Positions 1 to 9,760 of a DNA stretch of 19,170 bases are shown here, piece after piece. The translations under genes and the position numbers were made by a program. The number at the start of each line of letters is the position of its first letter. Within the stretch, counting starts at the first letter, position 1. The DNA is from Funneliformis mosseae (taxonomy: Eukaryota; Glomeromycota; Glomeromycetes; Glomerales; Glomeraceae), in assembly GCA_910592005.1 (NCBI GenBank), contig CAJVPP010001568.1, positions 1 to 19,170 of the forward strand, written 5' to 3'. The notes beneath the pieces were generated by a model. That model was not told where the DNA came from, did not search any database, and worked only from the letters and a program-made list of their open reading frames with translations.

Positions 1-64
1 GTATTTCAATTATTATAATATATAATTTTTATAGTTTTAAAATATTAATTTATTAATAATACTA

Positions 65-250
65 TTTTAAGTCAACTCAAGTCAAGTTGAATTTGAGTCA
101 AATTTAAATCGAATTGAGTTAAATATTTAACTTGACTCAAATTTGAATTAACTTGCAAATTATTAAGTCAAAAAAATATAAACTTGACTTGATTTAAACT
201 TAACTCAGCTTATTTGACTCATAAGTTAACTCAACTTATCCAGAACTCTA
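65..250 (-). repeat. Degenerate GACTCAA/GAGTTAA repeat ending in a transposon-like terminus
   Basis: About 170 bp consist of loosely repeated words such as GTCAAG, GAGTCAA, TTGACTC and GAGTTAA in both orientations. The array stops sharply at TTATCCAGAACTCTA (ending at 250). Read on the minus strand the element would start TAGAGTTCTGGATAAGTT and run leftwards. A second array near 10310-10394 ends in a closely similar word but uses a different internal repeat. The unit length is irregular, so this is not a clean microsatellite. It is probably the terminal or subterminal part of a mobile element whose other end is not identified. Confidence 0.55.
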
Positions 251-771
251 GTGGTACTCATTTGAATTATTCTTCTTTACTTACTAAGTAATTTATTTTG
301 CTCTTTAACTTTTCTTTTTTTAATAGATTCAAAAATTTCTATAAGGAATTTTAACTTTAGTTTTATCTAAATAATTTATAATTTTATTTGAAAATGAATT
401 AATTTAATTAAAAATAAGATATATATGTACTTACACACAATGTGCATCTTATTTTTTATTAAATAAATTATATAAAAATTAATATATAATACAAGATATT
501 GTTCATAAATCTAAATAAAAAATACTGATTGGTTGATTTTATATTCGCATATTTATATAATATAAAAAACTTTAGACTTTATAATGATTTTTATTTTTTA
601 GTTTATTATATTATTAATTAAATAAATTACTAAAATTTAAATAAAATTAAAATCTTATTAAAATTTATCTAATAATATTAAAAAATTAAATGTAAAAAAA
701 AAATATATTAAAAATTTTTAAATATTAAATAGTTTATGTTAAAGATAGCACCTCAATTAGTTATAATAGGT

Positions 772-858
772 GACAAATAAGTATCACAATATTGTAATGA
801 ATTGCAACATTATCAAAATTTAAGTTGTAACAAATGATAAATAAGTGTCACAATATTG
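772..858 (+). repeat. Pair of 23-bp direct repeats in the AT block
   Basis: The word at 772-794 (starting GACAAATAAGT) recurs at 836-858 (starting GATAAATAAGT) with 21 of 23 positions identical, a 64-bp offset. Both copies are followed by ATTGCAACAT-like words. An AGGTGA word just before the first copy and TCACCT just after the second form a short inverted pair at about 768 and 867. This may be the core of a small degraded element. No coding potential is seen. Confidence 0.5.
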
Positions 859-3159
859 CAACATCATCACCTTTAGTCTATGTATTTAAATTTTATTTAA
901 ATAAATTAATTAATATTTTTTAATTTTATAATATATAAATAAATTATAAATATATAATATATAATTTTAGATAAATCTCTTTAACATACAAGTGATAAAT
1001 GTAATTATTCATTTTTAATACCTTTCATTTATTTTATTATTTTAATTTTAGCGATATATGATATACATTATATTTATTTTTATATTTAATAACAAATTTT
1101 TAAATATCTATTAAAATATTTTAATTTAAATAAATTATATAAAGCTAATTATTATATAATTAAAATAATTAATTATAACTAATTAAATTAATTAAAGTAA
1201 TTTAAATTTAAAATAAAAAATAAATTAAATATTTTAATTTTAAAACTTATTATTTATGAATATATAAAGATACTTTATATTAGAAAAAAAAGAAATTATC
1301 AAAAAATATTATTTTACTTTATAAATAAATATAATTTTAAATAAAATAAGTTTAGATTTAATGTTAACTAAGGTTATTTGTTTATACTTATTTTGAATTT
1401 AACAAAACTTCTAAACTTTAATTTGCTACTTTACTAAAGTTTTAATATAGTTTTATGTTTTTATAAACTTTAATTTTTTCTTAAGTTTCACAGATTTTTT
1501 AATAAGGTTTTAATATAATTTTGCTATATTTTATTTTTACCCATTAAGATAATTTATAAAACCTTTAAATTTTATTTAACAAGTTTAATATTAACTAAAA
1601 AAATTTTTTTGAATTTTTTTTTATTACAAAATATTTATATTATAAATGAGAATTTAAACCTTTTAATAGTAGTTTAAACTTAGACAAAAATTATATTAAA
1701 ATTATAATAAGAGATATAATAAAATTCTTTTGATATAATAAAAGCTAAACTGTTAAAACTATATTAAAATATAGGAAAAAATTATATTGAGAAAGTTTGA
1801 TAAGCATATATAATCTATATATTAGAAAATATTTTTATTTTTAAAAAAATTTGTTTTTATTAATTTAATAATAATTTTTTTAATATTAAAAATTTTTATT
1901 AATTTATTATATTTTAATTATTATTTAATATTTAAATTAAAATAATTTAGTAATAATCAATTATTTAAAATTAATTTTATATTATATTAATAATTAATCT
2001 TTTTAATTAATTAAATATATATAAATAAAAATTAAATTTTAATTTTAAAATTTTAATTTTATTAAGATTAAAAATAAATAATTTATTATTTATTTTATTA
2101 CTTAATATTTTTTACTAATTTAAATAAATATTATTAAATAAAATATTATATTATTTAATATATATTTTTTAAATATAATATCTTTTAAATATATAAAGAT
2201 TTTATTAATATTAATAAATAAATATAGTTTATTAATAAAGCTTAACATATTTTAAAAGTTATGTTTTAATAATTAATAATTTAAAGTTTAAGGTTATTTA
2301 TATAATATTATTAAGGTTAAAAAGTATAAAATTTTATTTTAATTTTAAAATTTTAAATTAATTAATTTTATTATTATTTGAATTATAATATTAATAGTTT
2401 TTTATATAAATATTTTGTTATAAAAAAGATTTTTATAATATATTAAATACATTTATAAATTTATTTCTAGAAAAATTATTTAAAATTAGTTTATTTTTAC
2501 TAATAATTTAAATTTAATTAATTAATCTTTTTATTTTATATTAATAAAGTAAATAATTTATTATAGTGTATCAAAACTAATAATAATTATTATTTATTTA
2601 ATATACTGTAATTACTTCATTTTAGAATATTATTTCATCTAATGTAAGCATTTCTTGATATTTTTAAGTTTTACTTTATTTTCAGTTATATTTAATTTAA
2701 TTATTATAATTATTTAATTAACTTAATATAATTAATATATTAATATTAATAATTTATTATATTAAGGTACCATTTAAAATTTCAAAAAATAATTTATATA
2801 AAAATTTTAATTAATATTTCAATAGTATATACTTGAACTTGATGTGAAATAGTCATAAATTTTTATCAAATTATTATTAAATTCCTATTGAATTAAGAAT
2901 TTCAAAATATTTTTTAACATTAAATCAAAATCTAGTTACAACAGATACAGCTCAGTTATTTGAAAATATTGTAGTTAAACTCTACTCAAATGGTTAACTA
3001 ATATCACTAAAAATTGCTAATTTAAGATATTATATAAGTGATATTTTAAAACAAATATTCTATTTATGATAAATTAAACTAACTATATTTGATATACAAA
3101 AAGAAATTTTTAGCAAGTGAATTGATTTCATTTAATTCTAATTAAATGTAAATAAATCG

Positions 3160-3904
3160 CTCTAACCTTTGTTAATTTCTAAAATAGGGTTCAAATCACG
3201 GATTTCGGAATTTTGTTTCCTCAACATGCATAATCGCGATTAATCGATTTGGAAAGAGATTGATGTGCAATTATTCAATAAATGGGGTAAATACATTAAG
3301 CGCCGCACAATCAATCGCAAAAGGATTTGTAACATTTACTGCGTTGTCTTCCCAAAATCAAATAAATAATATTGGCGTCGTTGGATAAAATGTTATGTTG
3401 ATTCGAAAGAAGATATCTCTCGATTTAAAACTTCTCCATTTGATATTTTATTACTCTCACTTCCCTTGGCATTTGTAGTTAAAAAAATATATTCACAAAA
3501 AAATAAAAGATTCTTTATTAAAAAAATTTTTTTTATTTATTTTCAAAATTTGCCATAATAGTTTAGAATTATTCTTCATCTATGTACTGTACATAATAAG
3601 GCGTAAATACATATTATAACTATATTTGGATAATTTGGAAATTAATAAATCGGCATACGTATTACAAAAAATAATAATCGCTTGGGGAGAAACTAAAAAA
3701 TATTATCTAGTTCATGTCTTTAAGAGTTCCTAGGACCAAAATTTTTTTTGCATCGTTTCATCAAGAAAGGAAATAAAAGTAAAATGGGAAGAGAAGTACA
3801 AGCATATGCGAAAAATATGTAACTATGAATTAATAAATCGATTTTTGTCAGAATTTTCATTATAAATATTTTACATCAATTTCTCTGATCAATACTCACC
3901 TCAT
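3160..3904. other. Moderate-GC spacer downstream of the first HMG-box gene
   Basis: Composition here is clearly less AT-rich than to the left. No reading frame of interest is visible. On the minus strand a consensus-like splice donor (GTGAGT, at 3899-3894) lies a few bases after the stop codon of the HMG gene. A possible acceptor (TCCTAG) lies about 170 bases further on, near 3730. This would allow a 3' UTR intron, but that reading is weak. Confidence 0.4.
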
Positions 3905-4336
3905 CTACTCTTTCGAAATGTTAAAGTTCAAACATTCAACTTCGGGTTTGTCTTCGTTAATTAAGTTTTGTAATCGATTAATTTGTAATTTAGTTTTTTT
4001 GTCTTTTGGATTTTCATTATCGGTTGCAGTCTGAGGTTTCCCTATTTGATCGGAAATGACTACGCAATCGCTAACAATGCTTTTCATCTTTTGGTCTCTA
4101 ATAATTTGATATTTTCTTTGTAATTTAACTTTTCCTTCCTCTGACAGTTTTTTCCAATCTTCTGATACTAGTTTGCTGAATTCGGTCATCGTTATATTGG
4201 GTGGCCTATCCTTCATCCTTTCATTGCGATATGTAATAAACATATTTGGTTCCCTCTTTTTAGGATTACCATTATTTTCTGATGCATTTGCTATCAAAGG
4301 TTCAAAAAAATGGAATGTCATTTTATTATTACTCAT
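3905..4336 (-). CDS. MATA-type HMG-box protein, copy 1 (143 aa)
   Basis: This is a predicted sequence-specific DNA-binding protein with one fungal MATA/Sox-class HMG box. From the start chosen here, residues 8-13 read FHFFEP. The box spans about residues 26-83 and shows PNMFITYR (30-37), MTEFSKLVSE (50-59), the conserved Trp at 61 and QRKY (73-76). The lysine-rich tail (KDKKTK) may help nuclear targeting. The tail also has NLINEDK and EC words that resemble the tail of copy 3. The frame is open upstream to an ATG at 4408, but I prefer the ATG at 4336. It aligns with the paralogues' starts, and the sequence just before it matches non-coding sequence before copy 2. Copies 2 and 3 have Trp in the third helix (KWQRKY); this copy and copy 4 have Leu. 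The copy looks intact. A role in mating is unproven. Confidence 0.85.
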   Translation of the reverse strand: MSNNKMTFHFFEPLIANASENNGNPKKREPNMFITYRNERMKDRPPNITMTEFSKLVSEDWKKLSEEGKVKLQRKYQIIRDQKMKSIVSDCVVISDQIGKPQTATDNENPKDKKTKLQINRLQNLINEDKPEVECLNFNISKE

Positions 4337-4408
4337 GATTTGAGAAATATCAAGATATTCAACGATATTTATATTACAACAAGTTATCAGATTGATCGAT
4401 AAAATCAT

Positions 4409-5639
4409 GCCGCTTCATTGCTTGTCTTTGCGCCATCACACAAGTTCCTAAAAAAGGGATTGGAAGGTGTTTTAAAACTTTAATTCGTTCATATTTTTAA
4501 AGTCTCGCAAGGGTTTATACAAATAGATTTTTAGGAAAATTTTAAACTTATAATTGATTAGATTTACTATAATCGATCTTATTTTATTTTTTTGAATTTT
4601 ATTCCGTTAGAAAATCGGAATTTTTTCGATGCATAATAAAAAAATAAATAAATAATCGAAACTCTTAATTATGCAGTATCTATTTCATGTTAAAATTAAA
4701 ATTTCTGAAAATCACATAAATTTACGACTCCTCATGTCTTTATCATCCGTAGCAATTATTTCATCTCTACCGGAAGTTCTAATTTTACGCCGTTTTAAAC
4801 AAAAAAAAAAAAAATTTAGTTTCTTCGATGAATCTATTTTTAATGCGACGTTACACGCGTGATGATCATGGTTTTTAGTCTAAAATGAAAAATAAAATAA
4901 GATAAATATTTTCAAGAATATAATTAATTTTATATCCTTCATTGATTGAGATTCATTCAATTTATGTCTTTAAATTTCAATTTTATAACTGCACATTACT
5001 TACGTATAATATTCATGGAATTATATTTTTTTTTGATAGATATTTAAATACGATTACTCGGAAAAAAAAAATAAAATAATGTTAAAATCAAAAATAAATA
5101 ATTAACATAAAATTATTAATTTTCTTTTCTAAATCGAACTTCAAAAGTTTTAAAATTAAGTTAGATTCGTAAACGATCATTATTCTGTGAATAGTGTGCC
5201 ACAAATTTCTTATTGCAAAAATTAAAGATTTTGTTCAACATTAATATATGCAGGGTCATTCTATATTATCAGAATTTCCTATATTGGAAGTTTGATCTGA
5301 ACTTTAATTTTTAAAATAACTATATTTTTATTAAAAAAAAAAAAGTTAGCAAAAATAAAAAAAAGGAATATATTCAGATTAAATGGCATAAACATTATTT
5401 TAAATAAAGAAGTTCCATATAGCAAACATTTGTTCTAAGAAAAGTCTGCATGCATTAATCAACGTTATTTACAATTATTTACAAAACTGGTAACTTTTTC
5501 ATATTATAAATCATTCTTTAATAAAATAAAATAGAAGTCAAAGTTACATCATAATAAGGATCATATAAACATAGAGACCAAATGAAAGATTGTTGGTCGA
5601 AGTTATAAAAAAAGTATAAACAAATTCGGGAAGATATTT
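4409..5639. other. Spacer between HMG copies 1 and 2
   Basis: This is AT-rich intergenic DNA with several homopolymer A or T runs. A 63-codon plus-strand frame at 4671-4862 runs through a poly-A tract and has no recognisable domain, so I treat it as chance. The part next to copy 1 presumably holds that gene's promoter, but no convincing TATA or initiator element stands out against the AT background. Confidence 0.5.
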
Positions 5640-5945
5640 CGAATACGGTACAGAAAAAACAATAATATCGAGCAAAGAAATTAATCGAATATGAATAAAA
5701 GAAAAATAATCTCTAACACTAATAAAGAGAGTTTACGAATAGAAGAAATGATAACCTCTAATGAAGAACGAGTATGAATAAAGAAAATCGAATATAAAAA
5801 AAAAGTTTCGAATAAAGAACGAATTTGAAATAAAGAAAAAAACGAGTAAAGAAAAAGATTTGAAAAGCATCGATTGGAAAATACAAAAATACCATAAATT
5901 TACGAGCGAAATAAAATAATTTCAAATAATTTCGAGTAAAGCGGT
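5640..5945 (+). repeat. Purine-rich degenerate CGAATAAAGAAA tandem array
   Basis: The plus strand is almost all A and G with regularly spaced CGA words: CGAATATGAATAAAAG, CGAATATAAAAA, CGAATAAAGAACGAATTTG, CGAGTAAAGAAA and similar. The basic unit is roughly 12 bases and degenerate. The array lies immediately 3' of HMG copy 2. A shorter related stretch lies immediately 3' of HMG copy 4 (about 16020-16110). The same low-complexity sequence next to two paralogues suggests it was carried along in gene duplication, although independent expansion is possible. Confidence 0.6.
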
Positions 5946-5997
5946 CAAGAAAAATTTTAATTATATAAAAATTTGTTAGTATATATATATGAAACCT

Positions 5998-6411
5998 TTA
6001 TATAATCATTGGCAGATAAAAGTCATTCTTCAAGATCTCAGGATAAGGAGATATTAATAATGCAACTTCAGATTCTGACGCATAACCTCCGCTTTGTGAC
6101 TTTTCATCTTGCAATTTGAGGTTTTCACATTTTGCTATATCAGTATTTTGATCGGTAACTGTTGCATCTCGACTAATATGATATTTTCTTTGCCATTTAG
6201 CTTTTTCATATTCTGATAGCTTTTTCCATTCTTTCGACACCATTCTACTAAATTTTGTCATTGGTATATTAAGTGGTCGATCTTTCATCATTTCATTACG
6301 ATATGAAATGAACATATTTGGGGTTCTCTTCTTCGGTTTAATCTCGGATGTGTTTAATGTTTCAGGATCAAAGAAATGAAAGATTATTTGATTTTGATTT
6401 CTATCCATCAT
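5998..6411 (-). CDS. MATA-type HMG-box protein, copy 2 (137 aa)
   Basis: This is a predicted DNA-binding protein of the fungal MATA-HMG class. Residues 11-16 read FHFFDP. The HMG box covers about residues 27-82 and shows KKRTPNMFISYR (27-38), MKDRPLN (42-48), FSRMVSKEWKKL (54-65, Trp 62) and KWQRKYHISRD (72-82). By eye it matches copy 3 at about 44 of 52 positions in the PNMF-to-RD core, so these two are the closest pair. The start is a double ATG. The second one aligns with the start I favour for copy 1, and an in-frame TAA directly upstream excludes any extension. The tail after the box is short and hydrophobic at the end (LISPYPEIL, FYLPMII). It resembles no other copy, so it may have diverged by frameshift or acquired new sequence. 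The copy appears intact. Confidence 0.85.
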   Translation of the reverse strand: MMDRNQNQIIFHFFDPETLNTSEIKPKKRTPNMFISYRNEMMKDRPLNIPMTKFSRMVSKEWKKLSEYEKAKWQRKYHISRDATVTDQNTDIAKCENLKLQDEKSQSGGYASESEVALLISPYPEILKNDFYLPMII

Positions 6412-7117
6412 TTAAGAAATATCGAAGGATCGAAAAATAAACATCGTATTTATAACCAAATTTACCCAGAAATATTTAATAAAAAATCTTACTTAGTTCG
6501 ATAAACATTTTTTTAAAAAAAAAAGAGTCTCAAAGACATTTAAAGATTCATAACAATGAACCTTCAGTTTCATTGATCATATTCATTTATTATCAAGGGA
6601 TCGATATCTCATAAGTATAATGACAATTCTATTATTCCGGAGGATGCGAATGAGACAAACTGATTTCTTTGACTGTTCATTTCCTGCTTAGAATATTCCA
6701 TTTCAATAGATTATTAACGTGGATTAATTATCCGATCTATTGTAGTAAGCATGTGAATGCTGCGTTTAATTAGAAGTTTATTCATCATATAAGATTTTCT
6801 AAATTTATAACTGATTTTTACATTTCCATTTAATTACCATCATTTTAAAAGGTGACGATCTCTAACTAATTTTGGGCCATCATTTTAACGTTTGATTGTT
6901 AAAAATAAACTCCGATATACTTTGTTTAAATTTGCTTTTAAATAATGTCTAAAAATTAATGCTATATTAAAAAAATGAAAAATTAAATAATGATAGATTC
7001 TACAGGGCTTTGCTTGATGGAGCTTTGATTCTTTCCGGAGATCATGCAGGAAATAATAGCAATACTTAGTATTACCTATTACTGATGTCCATCCGTCTAT
7101 AATATATAGATACCCAT
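6412..7117. other. Spacer upstream of HMG copy 2
   Basis: This region is non-coding as far as I can see. An 83-codon minus-strand frame at 6885-7136 has no motif I recognise and overlaps the telomere-like tract, so I do not call it a gene. The segment adjoining 6411 should include the promoter of copy 2. It shares the short GATATTTCTYAAAT word with the same position before copy 1, which marks a common origin of the 5' flanks. Confidence 0.45.
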
Positions 7118-7172
7118 TTAACCTAATCCTTACCATATTCCAACCCTAATTCTAACCCTCATCCTAAACTTA
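7118..7172 (+). repeat. Telomere-like degenerate CCCTAA tract
   Basis: The plus strand contains successive AACCTAATCC, CCAACCCTAA, TTCTAACCCT and CATCCTAAAC words, close to the common fungal telomeric repeat CCCTAA/TTAGGG but imperfect. It lies inside the chromosome, just beyond the decayed transposase region. It could be a worn interstitial telomeric tract or the end of a mobile element that mimics telomere repeats. The copy number is too low to decide. Confidence 0.4.
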
Positions 7173-7308
7173 ATACAAATATACGTACTATTATGTATTT
7201 TGTACCAATAAACATCATCTTTTTAGCACCGTACTCCTCTCATTTGGTCAACCGGACTCCACTACTTTCTGTCTTACCTATGTATAATATAAATATATAT
7301 CAGAACGG

Positions 7309-7392
7309 CAGTGTTTGTATTTGGAAATTTGGCCATTTTGGTAGGAGTTTGACTGTTTGTCGTTCGGCCAAAAAATTGTGATGCCAACACTG
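7309..7392. mobile_element. 84-bp fold-back element with CAGTGTT ends
   Basis: The left end reads CAGTGTTTGTATTTGG and the reverse complement of the right end reads CAGTGTTGGCATCAC. A second pair of matching arms follows further in: ATTTGGCC on the left, and TTTTGGCC in the reverse complement of the right. CAG-initial termini are typical of several cut-and-paste DNA transposon families. The element is far too short to encode a protein and would be a non-autonomous derivative. It sits where the 3' part of the Fanzor-like pseudogene should be, so it may have interrupted it. No clear target-site duplication is visible. Confidence 0.45.
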
Positions 7393-7429
7393 CGTTTAAG
7401 TCGTATACGTTACAAAATTGATCTGCAAA

Positions 7430-8530
7430 ACCCGTTATTAAAAAAATTCCCCAAGCGCCATTTTTACAGTTCAACAATTCGAACTGTTTTTCGTGTAAAT
7501 TTTCTTGTTTTTTCTATTTGTTATATTTGGCACTTTAAAAGGTGGAATAAAGATAGCATCAAATTCACGAGTGAAAAATAAAACTACTTTTGTTTGTATT
7601 TCATTTTGCAAACGAAAAAATTTATCGCCAGTGCTTTATTAAGTCCTTTAACCTTATTTTTGCGTTTGGAAGTTAACCTAATAAACTTGCTTTTTTGTGA
7701 TATTAATTTGTCCATGTAGGTGCAAAGACGAACAATGGTCCCAATGTCATGTTCACCAATCTTACCTACACTTTTGTTATGTGAATGGTGTTCTAACCCA
7801 GGATCAATAGAGACCGCATGAATTCCATCCGCTTGGGTTTCGCGGAGATGTTTTGTATCTCATAGACCCATGCAAATTTCCACTCATTTGTTGGCGAAAT
7901 TGCTCAAAAAGCCTTATGGTGAATAGGTCATTTATTATTTTTACGTTTCTTTCAAAATGAAGAAACCATAATGCACGCTTTTTACTGTTTATTGTGATAG
8001 GTTTGTGGCGATGTGAAGTATATCTTGATGGAGTTTGCAGGTAGGTGATGTAAAAGCGATCCCATATTGAAGATGAAAAATTTTGGGCACAGATGGAAAT
8101 AGTTTTTGTAAATCTTTATAAGTTCGAAATGATGGATTCACATCGTGCATGTTGAGTATTTCGCTTAATAACCTCATTTCTAGCAGTTAAAGCTTCATTA
8201 ATTGTTTCATCAGTTATATTTGCAGGAGCAACTTTTAATGTAGCATTTTTAAACGAACTACAATTCTCAAAAATTTTCTTTCACCCTTGATAGCCGAATT
8301 GATAAGTTTCTTATCATTTACTAAGTTTTTGTTGATAATTCATGGAATTTGTATATTTCTTTTTTTTGATGCCATCTCCCTTTGTGAAATAAATCTTTTT
8401 GCTCCACTTTACAACAGAATTTTAAGCAAACATTGCTAATCCATCCAACGTTTCAATAACTGTTTTGTACACCTTGACTAGTGAACGATTGAGAGTTTCT
8501 TCTGAATATTTTCATTTAATGCGTGCCCTT
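7430..8530 (-). pseudogene. Decayed Fanzor/TnpB-like (OrfB) transposase
   Basis: Several minus-strand frames, broken by stops and frameshifts, together resemble a eukaryotic Fanzor protein, the relative of TnpB RNA-guided nucleases. The clearest part is around 7600-7855. It has AVSIDPG (the RuvC-I aspartate codon is at 7803-7805), then SVGKIGEHDIG, TIVRLCTYMDKLISQKS and a basic KRKNKVKG stretch. After a frame change, 7500-7572 encodes REFDAIFIPPFKVP, which fits the RuvC-II strand. The position where the family normally has Glu reads Lys (codon 7534-7536). The RuvC-III and zinc-ribbon region expected next is not found, and a fold-back element lies there instead. Upstream pieces near 8160-8290 and 8380-8530 look coding-like but are less recognisable. 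The gene is certainly dead. The family assignment rests on motif memory, not on a search. Confidence 0.6.
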
Positions 8531-9030
8531 GTTACACTGGCTTTCCTCTTCCTGCTTATTTTGCATGTTTAGACGTTTCATTGATGAAAACAGTATTAAT
8601 CGCAAGGAAATCCTGGGAAAGTTCATGTTCATCAAAGGTCGTATCGTTGAAGAGTACCACAAGTTTTGTAGTGTGAAGGGTGAGCACATGCTGGATGAGA
8701 TTGAAAGCAGATGGAAGAGTCAGTAACGATAGATAACCACAAATTCTGAGATCATTTCGCAACTATCCGTTCTAATAAGTCCCAGTCATTTTTAGTTGAC
8801 ACCTGAATCGATGTCACTGACAAGTTCATAGATTTGAATCAGGAGCTAAGTAGTTGTTTCTGCTATTCAAGGTCTTCATTTTGCTTGACACTAGAGATCT
8901 GAGCATAAAGAAACTCTTTTTGGTGATGATGGCAGTGGCGGTATCAGAATTTGGGATGTTAACTATGTTAACTCTGGAAAAATAGAAATATATCGTAAAG
9001 GCGAGAACCAGAAGAAGACGTAATTTTCCT
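8523..9030 (+). pseudogene. Unrecognised coding relic, richer in GC than its surroundings
   Basis: This stretch has noticeably more G and C than its flanks, and protein-like pieces appear in more than one plus-strand frame. The first, about 8565-8723, is hydrophilic and includes INRKEILGKFMFIKGRIVEE and GEHMLDEIESRWKSQ before a stop. A second, around 8810-8875, includes DVTDKFIDLNQELSS. A third, about 8910-9021, includes FGDDGSGGIRIWDVNYVNSG and ends at a TAA. The GIRIWDV word recalls a WD-repeat strand, but one strand is not enough to assign the family. The pieces are separated by stops and shifts, so this looks like a broken gene or captured gene fragment. The opposite strand also has an open frame (8556-8762) without recognisable motifs. 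Confidence 0.35.
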
Positions 9031-9462
9031 TACTTTAACTAATGACACAAGGTGTCTGACGAGATATTAAGTTTCTTAGTTGCTTAGTCTGCAAATAAAT
9101 ACATAGGAAAAGAACTTATGAAAAGAGTAAGGTACTTTTGTACTAGTCTCGAAATCACAAATGATTATTTTACTATGCTATTCATAAAATGAAATTTATT
9201 TGTATCAATATTTCAATCTAATTATGTTTTAAAAATCAATTTTTCAATTGATTTTAATTGTTAAAATTTTTTATCAATAAATTCGATATAATAGACACAA
9301 ATAAAAAAAAATATTCACAATTATTTTAAAAATACAATCATTTTTATATAATTAACTAATTAATTTTAAAAGTTTTATATTTAATACTTTTATTACTTTT
9401 ATTATATTCACTAAATTTAGATTATCACTATACTATACATACATTAGATAAATTTGTATTTA

Positions 9463-9757
9463 TAGTAAACTCTTTATAAATGCATTCCCCTTGAGATTAG
9501 ATATAAGAATGTATTTAAAGAGGGTATATATTTATAAAATACATATAAATCTATATAATATTAATTTAAAATTAAGGTAATATAAAAATTTATAAGTAAT
9601 CTATACAAAATTTATTTATATATTATGCATTTACATAGAGTATATATGTATATATATAAAGTATGCATTTAGTACTAAAACCCAAGTTAGAATCAGATAA
9701 AATAGTGTATTTATAAAAGATATACATTTATAAATAATATATTTATAGAGTTAACTG
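9463..9757. mobile_element. Pogo-type MITE, 295 bp, with TA target duplication
   Basis: The left end reads TAGTAAACTCTTTATAAAT. The reverse complement of the right end reads CAGTTAACTCTATAAAT. These match over about 18 bases with a few substitutions and one gap. Both ends are directly flanked by TA (9461-9462 and 9758-9759), the target duplication expected of Tc1/mariner/pogo elements. The termini resemble the CAGTWAAMCTCTATAAAT-style ends of pogo-derived MITEs. The interior is AT-rich, non-coding and has repeated ATTTATAAAW words near both ends. The left terminal C has become T. This is a non-autonomous element and needs a transposase from elsewhere. Confidence 0.7.
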
Positions 9758-9760
9758 TAT

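Larger units (their letters stand above)
1..3160. other. Extremely AT-rich gene-free block
   Basis: This stretch is almost entirely A and T, with long runs of mixed AT words and few G or C bases. I see no open reading frame with protein-like composition on either strand. Only two islands have other structure: a degenerate GACTCAA repeat near the left end and a 23-bp direct repeat near 770-860, both listed separately. Composition changes abruptly around 3160-3200, where G and C become common and gene-bearing DNA begins. The block may be decayed repeat DNA or an AT-rich compositional domain. A mitochondrial insertion seems unlikely because no mitochondrial gene is recognisable. Confidence 0.75.

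Noticed and set aside
3180..3215. GGGTTCAAATCAC as a tRNA T-arm
   Set aside because: There is no A box, anticodon arm or acceptor pairing around it.
6885..7136. 83-codon minus-strand frame
   Set aside because: It has no motif, its composition follows the AT background, and its start overlaps the telomere-like tract.
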